This document shows positions 1 to 10,775 of a stretch of 64,000 nucleotides of DNA, in pieces. Where the stretch lies: the NCBI GenBank assembly GCA_020055645.1, contig CM034546.1:87730001-87794000 (forward strand), in the 5' to 3' direction. How positions within the stretch are numbered: position 1 is the stretch's first letter; each line of letters begins with the position of its first letter. Both the position numbers and the translations under genes were made by a program. The stretch comes from Tomocerus qinae (lineage: Eukaryota > Arthropoda > Collembola > Entomobryomorpha > Tomoceridae). The notes under the pieces were generated by a model. It saw only the letters and a program-made list of their open reading frames with translations. It ran no database searches and was not told where the DNA came from.

Positions 1-678
1 GAGAAGAAGACTTGAGTAATTTATCATCGTCAGCTCTGTTAATGACGAAGCTTTCAAATTTCCTCAGATTGAGTCAAAGGAAGAAGGGATTCCTTGCTAA
101 CGTAACTCTGTCCATGTTAATGTTACTCTGGGGGCAACACACCACGCTTTGCCTCTGTTGTGAGTACCGAAGTCTACTTCTATTATCTATATGTATTAGT
201 TGGACTGATAAGTGAATACAGAAACCACAAGGCGGCTTTCTTTTCTGATATTTTTAATGGCAACTGTTCAGATTCTTCATCTTTAGCCAAAGTGTTGGCT
301 ATACTCACTTGGCTGTCGAGACACAATTCTCTATCATCCACGCTTATTCCATTGGAGATGAATGCGAGCAACATTTGTGCCAGAGTCTGATATATAATTG
401 TGCATAGTAAATGAATAGGAAAGGGAATTGGATACTTATCTCTGGACTCATCTGTTAACACATTAGAACACAATTTCTCTGTCAACTGACTGGAGTCGAA
501 GGCTTAGCCTTTATCTCACATTTTATGTTTCTACTAAATATTCCTTGTTTCTCGTACGAAATGTGAGCAGTAATCATCACAGTTAGAAATTCTACTCAAG
601 AACCGCACTTTGGCTTTCAGGATCATCCAAGTCACATTTTTACAGAGCGTGTGGCGTGTATGTATATTATATATATAT
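1..678. other. left edge, mostly non-coding
   Basis: Apart from the weak minus-strand ORF at 183-485, I see no convincing gene. A short simple TA run at about 665-678 borders the foldback element that begins at 679. A minus-strand reading near positions 1-65 also looks somewhat protein-like (charged and without stops), so the end of a gene extending left of the window is possible but unproven. Confidence 0.3.
183..485 (-). CDS. possible coding exon, unknown product
   Basis: A 100-residue minus-strand frame runs without stops and opens at a TTG codon, so it has no proper start. Just before the TTG there is an AG that could be a splice acceptor (…ctccagtcag). The composition is protein-like, with an amphipathic central stretch (TLAQMLLAFISNG) followed by an acidic and lysine-rich part, and no low complexity. 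I do not recognise a family. No good splice donor is visible near its 3' end, and the frame simply stops at 183-185. It may be an internal or last exon of a gene running left out of the window, or chance. Transcript reads would settle it. Confidence 0.22.
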   Translation of the reverse strand: MTEKLCSNVLTDESRDKYPIPFPIHLLCTIIYQTLAQMLLAFISNGISVDDRELCLDSQVSIANTLAKDEESEQLPLKISEKKAALWFLYSLISPTNTYR

Positions 679-1948
679 GTTGTAGTCTGGGAGGGAAAGG
701 AGACTGGGAGGGATAGCTCTTAACCGCTAGGGGTACCTAACCATGAGGTTTCAGTCTGGGAGGGATATGTCGTAAAGTATTGATCCTATGTGTGTAAGGG
801 CCACAAATATCGCAGATTTTAGGATACTCTTACATTTTTTATTGATTGTAATCATTATTTTCTATAATATTCATAAATATTAAGTATATTGCACTTTTTG
901 TATCAGTCAAGGCTGTATTGAGGGGGGCATTGGGGGCAAATGTCCCCTCCCCCAAAATCCAAGAAAAGGGAAAATTTTTCCTCAAAATACCAAACAATTT
1001 CGCGCTTCTCGCGATTTTATGTCATTTTAGGCTGTTTTTGACTCATTTTAGACGAAATAAGCCAAAATTTTCCGCGCTTCGCGCGATTATGCCTATTACA
1101 TATAAGTTTATGACGTCTTTGCCCCCTCCGAAATCGACTTCTAAATACAGTACTGGTATCAGTCATAATTAAATCATAAATTATTTAGTCAAGATTGACA
1201 GCCAAATGGTTAAGTATGCTACGCTGCTATAATTATTATTAATTGATATTTTTCCAAAGTCAGAAGTTCAATTATCTAAATTTTTGTAAGAACTGCTGCT
1301 GCCGGTGCTGCCGTTATGGCATTTAGTACCACAGTGTACCATTTAGTATTTCGTACCTCTCACTAAGCTTTTTTTATACCGATTACCTTGTTGTTGCCGA
1401 TTAACAAGATGGCTTTTCAAAGCAGGTAACCTCGATTCAATGTTGCGCAATGTTGAGCCTAAGCAGTCAGAAGCTAGTGTCGAGGGCCATAATTCTTCTG
1501 AATTTTCTAAAAAAACAGTGTCCGTCCAATTGCCTACATGGTCCATCCTGCAACACTTTTTGAATCTTCAAGAGATTCAGATTTCTGTTTTTAGATTTTT
1601 TGTTGACAAGTGTATAGCAATTGCTCAAAGTACGATGGGATCTTTTTCATACAATAATTGCAAAAATTTAGATAATTGAACTTCTGGCTTTGAAAAAATA
1701 TCAATTAATAATAATTATAGCAGCATAACATACTTGAACATTTGACTGTCAATCTTGACGTAATAAATGATTTAATTATGACTGATACAAAAGTGCAATA
1801 TACTTAATAATTATGAATATTATAGAAAATAATGATTGCAAGGAATAAAAACTGTAAGAGTAAATAGGATCATTGATATCAATCCTTAACGACATATCCC
1901 TCCCAGTCTCCTTTCCCTCCCAGTCTCCTTTCCCTCCCAGTCTACTAC
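679..1948. mobile_element. foldback (long inverted-repeat) element
   Basis: Two arms are reverse complements: about 679-1288 on the left (interrupted by an insertion at 910-1155) and about 1662-1948 on the right. The ends read GTTGTAGTCTGGGAGGG on the left and CCCTCCCAGTCTACTAC on the right, in a TA-rich context that may include an ATATATAT target duplication. The arms carry repeated GGGAGGG blocks. The roughly 370-bp centre has short ORFs on both strands that I cannot assign. A third, partial copy lies at about 29553-29996. This fits a non-autonomous DNA transposon. The superfamily is not clear. Confidence 0.75.
910..1155. mobile_element. 246-bp insertion inside foldback arm
   Basis: The sequence GTATCAGTCA occurs at 900-909 and again at 1156-1165, while the uninterrupted opposite arm has it once (around 1776-1788, reverse complement). 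This defines an insertion with a 9-10 bp target duplication. The insert begins AGGCTGTATTGAGGGG, has a C-run/G-run hairpin near its left end, and contains gcgcttcgcgcg-type motifs. A diverged relative lies at about 9600-9720. It has no coding capacity. The long TSD would suit a MULE-type MITE, but its ends lack clear inverted repeats. Confidence 0.7.
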
Positions 1949-2570
1949 ATATATATGTGTGTAAGTATGCACAGACTGATGGATCTTCGTCTTGCCTTGT
2001 CTATCTGTCTGCAGTCTGTTTGTTCTGTACTGTTAGTCGAGTCGACTAGACTGGAGTGAGTTAGCGATGAAAGTTGAGCAGTGAATGTTCAGTGTCTCCG
2101 TGTCAAACAAAATGATAAATTACCCCATCCCGGCTTGGTTAGACTTGACTCTCCTGTTTATTCTTAACCCATAATGCTCCCCATCTTCTCTCTTCAAAAA
2201 TATCTCTCAATCTTGGTGAAACTTAATGCATTAAGCATTAACCATGGAAGAACAACGGATCTGCTATGAACATAGCCTACTAAATGTATAAATAATGTAG
2301 AATACCTCCACACGAACAAAAATATATTTAAATTTCATCGATTCGATGGCAAAGATGTTTCTCCTACATAAACTGGATAAAATCCACGAGTGAGCTCATT
2401 TTTCATATTTACAATTTCAAGGCTTCTGTTCTTATTCTGACAGTGATATTAGTTAACTACAGCATGCAGCATCGACTTTTCCTCATTTTATCACTTTTAT
2501 TTTTACTCGCTGAGCTATGTGTACTTATTTATTTTCCTTCACCTTCATGCCTACGTATACTTAGAACGAA
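1949..2570. other. non-coding spacer
   Basis: Ordinary AT-rich sequence with no ORF, RNA gene or repeat that I can support. Confidence 0.4.
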
Positions 2571-4085
2571 TACTATAAATAAGCCCGTTCTACGGACGGG
2601 GAACAAAATACAATACTTAATACTTACCGAATCAACATAATAAAAGTGTACCAAATTATACATCATTTAACCAAACAGCGAAATTTTTTCTAAGTAAATG
2701 TTTGAAGTCCATTCATCAGCGCCGTCATATTCAATAACCCCGTAATTTCAATAACCCGCCATTTTCAATAACCCTGTCATTTTAAATCACCCCGTCATTG
2801 TAAATAGACTTCATTTTAAATAATCCCGTTATTTTAATTAACCCCGTTATTTTAATTAACCCCGTTAGTTTAATTAACCCCATCATTTTAATTAACCCCG
2901 TCATTTTAAATAACCACGTCATTTTAAATAACCCCGTCATTTTAAATAACCCCGTCATTTTAAATAACCCCGTCATTTTAAATAACCCCGTCATTTGGAA
3001 TAACCCCGTCATTTGGAATAACACCGTCCTTTTAAATAACCCGGTCATTTTAAATAACCCTGTCATTTTAAATAACACCGTCATTTTAAATAACCCCGTC
3101 ATTTTAAATAACCCCGTAATTTTAAATAACCTCGTAATTTTAAATAACCCCGTAATTTTAAATAACCCCGTAATTTTAAATAACCCCGTAATTTTAAATA
3201 ACCCCGTAATTTTAAATAATCCTGTCATTTTAAATAATCCCGTTATTTTAATTAACCCCGTTATTTTAATTAACCCCGTTAGTTTAATTAACCCCGTTAG
3301 TTTAATTAACCCCGTTATTTTAATTAACCCCGTTATTTTAATTAACCCCGTTATTTTTATTAACCCCGCTATTTTAGTTAACCCCGTTATTTTAATTAAC
3401 TGCACCATTGTAATCGTTCTCGTTATTTTCTTTTAATCTACCCCGTCACTCTAATTAAACGTGTTATTTTAATTACCCCTTATATATTAATTGATCCAAT
3501 TATTTTATTTTAAATCATAAATGATTTGACAGATATTCAAAGATGAAAACTGAAGAACCAAAAAATTTATTTCTTTTTCACCTTATGTTATTAAAACTAC
3601 TGTTCGTTTCTAAACGCCCCAACGAAACAGGTGTAGGCGTAGTTAAAGCTAAAGATAAAGAGCACATGGCCACCTATATGGGCCATGGTGGCACTTCCAG
3701 TGTGTAGTCACTGTAGCCTCTTAAACACGGAGAAGCACGAAAGGATAATTGAATTTTCTTAATTCATTTAAAAATCGTAGAATCAAAATATCAAAAATCC
3801 GCTAGTTGAGGACCTCAATATTGGTCGTTAGAAGCTGCAAAAAAAATTTGTTAATGATTGTTTGAAAACTGTAGGAGGAGATAGTTTTTGCAATTTGAGT
3901 TTTTCCCTATCCCTCCCATGTTAAAATTCGAATTTCAAAAAATTAGAAAACGATTTCTATATTACCGATCGTTATGAAAATGATCATTTAAGGTTCTGGC
4001 TATGATATAAACATCCAGTAAAAATTTGAAAGTCGTAGGGTGATGGTAAAGGGTACTTGTGTAGCTATTATTATAGTGATAGTAA
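2571..4085. repeat. dispersed repeat carrying an 18-bp minisatellite (copy 1)
   Basis: The left flank (about 2575-2690) contains a short hairpin-like GCCCGTTCTACGGACGGG. It is followed by the minisatellite and a right flank (about 3500-4085). Both flanks match the flanks of the second array at 17960-19430, for example the shared words ATCATTTAAC on the left, and TGTTAAAATTCGAA and ACATCCAGTAAAAATTTGAA on the right. The arrays are therefore inside copies of one longer interspersed repeat and not two independent expansions. Confidence 0.65.
2735..3420. repeat. 18-bp minisatellite array, unit like CCCCGTCATTTTAAATAA
   Basis: About 37 tandem units of 18 bp. Variants fall into blocks: CGTCATTTTAAATAA, CGTAATTTTAAATAA and CGTTATTTTAATTAA each run as local clusters, which indicates stepwise local duplication. 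Because the period is a multiple of three and stop-free on the minus strand, it gives a spurious 208-residue six-residue-repeat ORF (GLIKIT/GLFKMT) at 2782-3408. That ORF has no real start context and is best explained by the repeat. Confidence 0.9.
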
Positions 4086-4089
4086 TCTG

Positions 4090-7000
4090 GTATAAAAGCT
4101 TTCATTCAGATTCATAATATCTTTACCTTGAATTTTTTTATAGATTTTCAGAATTTTGTATTTCTTCACAAGAAAGAATGCAAGAAGTTGATAGTTTTTC
4201 CAAACGTCAGCTACAAAAGACTGCAAACTGAGAATTGTATTATCGTATCGTATTGTCTATTCAATTCATTGGGCTTGTTTGTGTAAGTTAAGGTTGGGTT
4301 TATGGATGTCTATTAGCTTTCGCAAAATTCTCCTACCTTCATTGCCACTAGCCTTTAGGCATACCTAATTTTGAAATTGAAAAAGATTCTTCGACTTTTT
4401 TCTAGCAGGCTTTCACATGACGGCGACGGCATCTCATATTATTCTTAACTATTCATTATAAAATCCCTAGCTGTGTAATTTATCCGTAGCAAAGTAGAAT
4501 ACAATCTCTACGTTGATTATTGCTCTATGCTGTGTTATTATATGAATTTAGTGTGATGACATTTGCATGAAATGAATCCATTCATTCTTCCTTCCATCAC
4601 ATCACATCACTAAAATGACAAGTTGACATTAAAGGTTCTTTGCCGACTGACATACCGACATTCGCAGCTACGCCAATTCAATGTACTAGTCATACTTCTT
4701 TGATATACTCATCTGTCATTGATAGTCATAAGACATCCTAAAAGTAAATAAAACTCAATTTTATGATAACATTTTTTTAAAGTCAGTGAAAAAAGTTCGT
4801 TTCTACGTCTGATGAGGATGAAGGAAGTCAAATATCATCGTCAACTCATTTGAAAAGACTTGCAGCTCATTAATCATGAGAGGATCGCTCAATCATATCT
4901 CTTCAGTGCATACTGCAGTGACAATGGATTCGTTGTTGTAGGATGTGGAGTTGACATGTCTTGGCTGTAGGTATTTTTGTGTAGGTAGGCATACTTATGA
5001 CATGGATGCTAATGCAGTGGCAATGGAGACTGTCAAACTCGTCAAAGGAGGTTGTAGACTTTGTTATATGTGATTTGAGAGTAGATCATTTATTCTATCC
5101 CTTCGCCTAGCCTTCCTCTAACCTGACGTGTATGACATTGACAAGATATGATAGGAAAACGACGAATGCACTCAATTCCATTCTAAATCACAGCAGTGGG
5201 CAACGTCTTCATTTTCCATCCATCCACTTAGTCTCTCTATACACAAATAGATTTGACCAGTTGGCTCCACTGGGTAGTAACTGATCGACTGCAGAATTGA
5301 CGATGAGTGTATCCAAAAGAGACTCCACCGTCGGTCGGCTCGTCAACTCTAGACCCCATTTGATAATTTACACTATACCTCCTACTAGTATGTGCTGGTT
5401 ACTTAAAATACCAACACTGCACTTTAACTGCTATGATTGTATAATATTACAGTCGTTATTTATGTTATGGCTATCTGAGTCTGAGCTGAATAGACAAAAG
5501 TATATTTATAAAACCACTTATAGACCACAATAATGCTCTTTTATTGCATTGCAGTTGTCTCATTTTACAGACATTACTGCTCCTGCACAGCCACATAAAT
5601 ACACTATCACTTTTACGTAAATGTTAATAAACCTACGAGCGAGTCTGTACCATTGACTGATTTAAGGACATAAATTGCATTTGAGTGACGGATGTTGTAT
5701 CTGTAGTCAGGTTAATTGTATTTTATTCTTTGTTGAATGAGCAGCCAGGATATGAAATGAGATATATGCATATGCAGACCTATATTCCTTTATGGAAACA
5801 CGTTCTCTCCAACATAAATCACTGTTATTAATTGCCTATAATTGCCTGCTTACTATACGCTATAATTATCTAATTTTTTTCAAATTAGCTTTTAATGTCA
5901 TTTGCACTTCACTATTGTTATTTCTGTGGATGATGGTGTGTGCAATTATGAGTATTGTTATCAGACACTGTAAATAATTTCACATCAACACGTACAGACT
6001 TGCATTTTGTGATTTTGAAAATAACCATAAACTACTATAAAAGTGCCTACCATAAACAACAGACGAACTCAGCACCATAACACTTAATACTATTTGGTTA
6101 TTACAAATCGTATTTCATGTTGACCTAGTATACCAGTAAAAAGTGTAGCTACAGAATGTCCATTGATTTGGAATCGACGAGTTTCAATTGTGCATTATTT
6201 CGTTGTCAGAGTGTATAAATAAAAAGTGTCAAATGTATTTAGTATTCTTTACATCGTGTACATATGCTAAGCACTGGCTCATTGCAAGTAGAAAGTGCAA
6301 TATTTCATGTAAATTCTATGTCTTGACTCATCTTGACTGGTTTGAGTTGAATTATGACAAGACAATTTTAGCAATTGAGCTGTGCATGCTAATATATCAT
6401 TTGAAATTAGGTAATGTAGTGCAAAAATGGGCAGGGTGGTATAGCAAACCCCTTTAGAAATGATACTGTAGAAATATGAGTGTATAAGACACGGCTGAGT
6501 TAGTAAGGCAATCTTTGTGTTAACCAACCACTTAATCATCATCAATCATAGCGTGTTGTGGAGAATACAATGGATGAGACAAGTTCTGCGAAGTACAAAG
6601 CAGCATCAGTTGTTTTATAGTTTCGATAAGTTATGCAACTGCGCAGTGCAGGAAAACGAATCCAATCGTAATTTATAATATTATTAATTAAAGTAATAAC
6701 AATAGACATGTACGCTTATAATGATTCTAATGGCAGAGATATAAATGTGCCATAACTAAGGCTCCTTTTTATATGTAAATAGAGATTGTTTAAAGGCTTG
6801 GTATATTATGGGCAATAAAAAGGAAGGCAATATAGTGATAGACAGCGCATCTATTTTTATGATATATAGTAAAAGCAGTTAGTTATGATGGGATAGTGGC
6901 ATATCATTTGAATCAGAGAACAATGCTATAATAATGGTGGCAGATTTCTCACGTCATGTCAGTCAGTTAATGGACGTCACGTCATCCCGATCCCAGCCCA

Positions 7001-7605
7001 TCCATCCTACTCACACCATAACTTTTACCATTAGCACACTACTACACTTAGCACTGCTAAATATAATACTCCAAATCTCACTGAACTAAATTGCAGCGCA
7101 ACAAAGAAGAATTGTGACAGGATGCTTTTTTTCTAGTTTCTCACTTTGACTAATCCTTTGCATTGATTTACCTTGTCTTCATCTTACCGAGCTACTGCTA
7201 TGAAAAGAATATCATTATTAAAGAGAGAGAGCACGAGTCATTCTCGGTAACGATCAATCCAATTCAATTCAATGAGAATATTTTTCTGCATCTATTTCTG
7301 TAGGCTGAAGAGGAATCATTTCTTTGCTACAATTACGTAGTCATTAAATTCAGTTGGCTTTGAGTTGTCTGCTGGACTCGGCGCTTTGTCACAGTCATTC
7401 TTTTTATCTCATTCCTTCATGTGATGAATTATCATGTCTTTTCATGACGGACGAACACAGCTCACCCAAGACAGTTTCTCTCTCATTCAAAACCCTCCAA
7501 GGACTTTACCAATACTTCCAATACAAATCCGTCCATTTATTTTTTTACTCTCACCAGAATAATCCCAAACGATTTTAGACAAAGTACAGATAAATGAAAT
7601 GAGAA
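4090..7605. other. non-coding stretch
   Basis: About 3.5 kb with only short, compositionally random ORFs and simple repeats such as CATCACATCAC near 4598. No gene, RNA gene or terminal-repeat element is seen. It lies downstream of the noc/elbow gene and could hold regulatory DNA, which cannot be judged from one sequence. Confidence 0.4.
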
Positions 7606-7614
7606 TATTTGTTT

Positions 7615-8591
7615 GGGTGCCAATTAATTTGTATGGCACACACATGACTTTTGTATGGAGGATTTTTTGACATTTAGTGTGACTTTGTATGGTATGTTAT
7701 GACTTACCTAATGACTTTGTATGGAAATAATTACTATGTATGGTGATAGTTTTATATAAACATGCATAGTATACCGATGCACGATATTATTATAATATAT
7801 CACCACAGGTTGGTAAATTTATTTAAGTCCAAGAATATATATATAGTAGAATGATAATACCCTGGTAGAAACTGCATATCCAAGCATAAAGCATGGATAG
7901 TTAGCTATGTGGATAAAGTGAAGGGAAGTCATAATACTCTTAGCTCTGACGTTATCTCCCAATTAGCATGTTATCAGAATTTTTCCAATCAGTATATTTC
8001 TGCTCTGCTGCCTTCGTGCTTGCTTTATTTCCTTACAAATTGCATCTGAGTGAACACAAAAAGTACAATGGCCGGGCCAAGAAAATTTGTAAGTTTGGAA
8101 TACAAAACGGACAGTGACAGTGACACTGATGATAGTGAAGTTGAAAATAAAGAAAACGAAACAAAAAAGGCAAGGGTGCAATAGACATGGAATGAAATTG
8201 ACATTAACTCTGAAGATTTACTATCCTGGAAGTTCAAATAAACATTTAATTACAAAACTTGCAGTACAGAATATTATGATTGTGGTAAAATTGGTAGGAG
8301 TTGCCCAGCCAGTTTGAAATGTGTTAGTATTCTAGGTGTTAGGTTCCTGTAAATATCCTAACTGACATTGACCTCGCGTAATAATTGCCTACATTGCATT
8401 TTAAAATCAAATAAAAAGGGAACATTACATACCTATAATCTTAAATTAACTTACCATACAAAGTCATAAAGTTCCATACAAAGTCATAAACCGCCATACA
8501 AAGTCATAAACTGCCATACAAAGTCACACTATCTATTTTTAGCTCTCCCATACAAAAGTCATGTGTGTGCCATACAAATTCCTATTTTCCC
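7615..8591 (+). mobile_element. MULE-type (Mutator-like) DNA element, copy 1
   Basis: The element starts GGG and ends CCC, and is flanked by a perfect 9-bp duplication TATTTGTTT at 7606-7614 and 8592-8600. Terminal inverted repeats share the core AATTTGTATGGCACACACAT (7624-7643 and its reverse complement near 8563-8582) and continue past it. The subterminal regions hold repeated CCATACAAAGTCATAAA units: four near 8455-8530, and related inverted ones near 7655-7740. These may be transposase-binding repeats. Inside is a broken ORF at 8068. GGG termini plus a 9-bp TSD are typical of Mutator-like elements. The related copy at 52543-53466 encodes a SWIM finger, which agrees. Confidence 0.85.
8068..8330 (+). 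pseudogene. decayed MULE-associated ORF
   Basis: The frame from ATG 8068 reads 38 codons before TAG at 8182-8184. Downstream frames still resemble the related ORF at 52866-53171. The shared N-terminus has the form FVSLEYKTDSDSDTD followed by Glu/Lys-rich KKARV, and after the stop TWNEI and LLSWK. It is an acidic N-terminal region followed by remnants of the region that leads to the SWIM finger. With at least two stops it is non-functional. Confidence 0.6.
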
Positions 8592-8801
8592 TATTTGTTT
8601 CCATGATTAACATCAATGAAATAAACCTTTCAACAATGATTGTGCCTTGTGCAATACGCAATTTGCGAAAACTTAAACACAACAGCCACACCACCTACAA
8701 GAATATTTTATTAGAAACAATATTATTATACTAATTCTAATTGTATGGGGTGGAGTTAGCAACAGAATAAAATCGTCTCTAACGATTATAACACATTATA
8801 C

Positions 8802-9105
8802 AATACTAGTAGCTCCCAGCATATGCGACTCGATTTTAGAAGATATTATTTAGTAATAAAATCCTTGGAACCACGCGGCAAAATTCAAATTTGCCCTACC
8901 AGACATACATAGTTATATAGGTAGGAAATTTTTCTCAGTCTGCGATTATATATTGGAACTAGTAGCTCCCAGTATACTCGATTTCGAAAGGTATTATGTA
9001 ATAATGACTCCTTGGTTCAACGCGGTAAAATTTAAATCTGCCCTACCAACTATACATAGATATATAGGTAGATAAATTTTTTCAACTCTGCGATTATATT
9101 ATAGA
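8802..9105. repeat. diverged tandem duplication, unit about 150 bp
   Basis: Two adjacent copies begin ACTAGTAGCTCCCAG (about 8802 and 8957). Each continues through CTTGG..C(A/C)ACGCGG, TGCCCTACCA and ATATAGGTAG to TCTGCGATTATAT. The copies have small indels. No coding potential. Confidence 0.75.
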
Positions 9106-9597
9106 ATTTATTTAAGATTACGTACATCACTTTTAATTAAAACTTCATTAAGATGATAATGTGTATAATAATATAGTGCGATTAGCATTACAAAATTACA
9201 ATGTAATCACAATGTGTGTCTTTCATAAGTTTTGTCGTGTGGTGTGAGACAAAAGGACATTCCATTGGATTTAATTACTTGGTTGCTTAGTTGGTTGACT
9301 ACTTGCTTCTCCTTTTCTTATGCTCATGCACAGCACAACGGAACAAATCAACTCGAACAATTAATTAGCCTTTATCCTTGAGAAGTTGTGGGACAACGCA
9401 AAACAAAGCAAAATGTGTCTATGAAGTTGCTGTTATTATGTAATGCTCCTTGTCTTCTAGTATTTGCATGTAATTGGTTGACACAGGTAGCTTGACAAAG
9501 GCATGTAATTATCTAACTCGCTAATTAAAACATAAACATTGAGCTATGGAGGTATTACTGAATGAATTTATTTCTCACTTAATTATAAGCTAATCAT

Positions 9598-9725
9598 CAA
9601 GGACGTATTGAGGGATGGGCTTTACGGGCTGAAGCCCCCCCCCCCCCGAAATCCAAGAAAAAGGGGATTTTTTCTCAAAATCATTTGTCAAAAAACGCCA
9701 AAAATTTTCATACTTAAAATATCTA
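9598..9725. repeat. fragment related to the 910-1155 insertion
   Basis: It shares the pattern TATTGAGGG, a run of C (14 in a row at about 9635-9648), and GAAATCCAAGAAAAAGGG with the left end of the 910-1155 insertion. It then diverges. It is a truncated or decayed copy of the same repeat family, without coding content. Confidence 0.55.
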
Positions 9726-10775
9726 CTATTAGGAATCTTAACTCAGTTCTGTATACGTGCTTGCTAATCATCTCTGCCTAGCAATATCCAGAGACCTCAG
9801 TTTAGTATGCCATATGGATTAGCAGATTTGGCCACAGGTATATGATTTAATGCTGTATGTACAGGCCCTTATTCATTTCTGTGGTCCTATAACTCGAGGC
9901 CAAGACTTTTGCTAAGTACGATGAAAAATGACAATAATATGCTCACGGATTGTGCACGTCTGACTGAGTGATTTGAGTTCGATGTAGTAATAACAAGAAG
10001 ATTGTCTGACAGTGTTCTTTCTTGCATTAAATTAGATTTTTGTATTTATTATTATTCATAGATTTCATGTATAATATTATGATGCTGTACTTTACATCGT
10101 ACAGTACGTCTCTCTAGTAGGATTTATATATAGTAATAATATTATAAGGGTCTTAATCGTGTGTACATTTTAATATTTCTTGTGTTTTCGTGTGTGGATG
10201 TGGATATTAAAGGTAAAGGTATGTTCGTCTCTGTTAAAAGCGTTTCATCTCTCTCCTCCTTATCAGTACAACTTATATAGTCTAAACAGCAACATAATAA
10301 CAATAATATAATTAAATACTAGTCCGTTGTATTGTATCTCATGTCTTTGCTCCACTTTTATTGGAGTTGAATGTTTCTCTCACCATCTCACATAAAATAC
10401 TTTGCACATGTACAGATGAGTCCGTTAGTCTTCCGACAGAGCAAAACAAAAACGACAAGATTTGTATTCACTAGTTAAACTGGGAAAACACAACAAATAA
10501 GAAAACAAAACCACTTTTTGTGTTAACAGAAGAGAAGAGGTCTTGCCCAACCTGAGAAAGAGGGTCTGGCCACTGTAGCAGTACGTAGTAAACAATATAT
10601 TTGTATCATCCCCACTTTGTCTATCCAACTGATTGATAATAAACATTCTCTATATAGTAATATAAGTATATAATATGGAGTTTATGTATGCGAGCGAACT
10701 TTGCTTTGGTTGACTGTTCAATTGAGTTTTAGTGATTTCCGTGGAAAGTGCACATTTAGGATGAAGAATGGATTT

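Larger units (their letters stand above)
8601..10775. other. 3' flank of noc/elbow, mostly non-coding
   Basis: It contains the diverged tandem pair at 8802-9105, the repeat fragment at about 9600-9725 and AT-rich sequence. Candidate minus-strand AATAAA signals (TTTATT on the plus strand) occur near 10356 and 10055, but I cannot choose the 3' end of the noc/elbow transcript. No other gene is seen. Confidence 0.4.

Noticed and set aside
2782-3408. 208-residue minus ORF made of GLIKIT/GLFKMT repeats
   Set aside because: It is the translation of an 18-bp minisatellite. The second array gives a similar artefact on the other strand (18312-18500).
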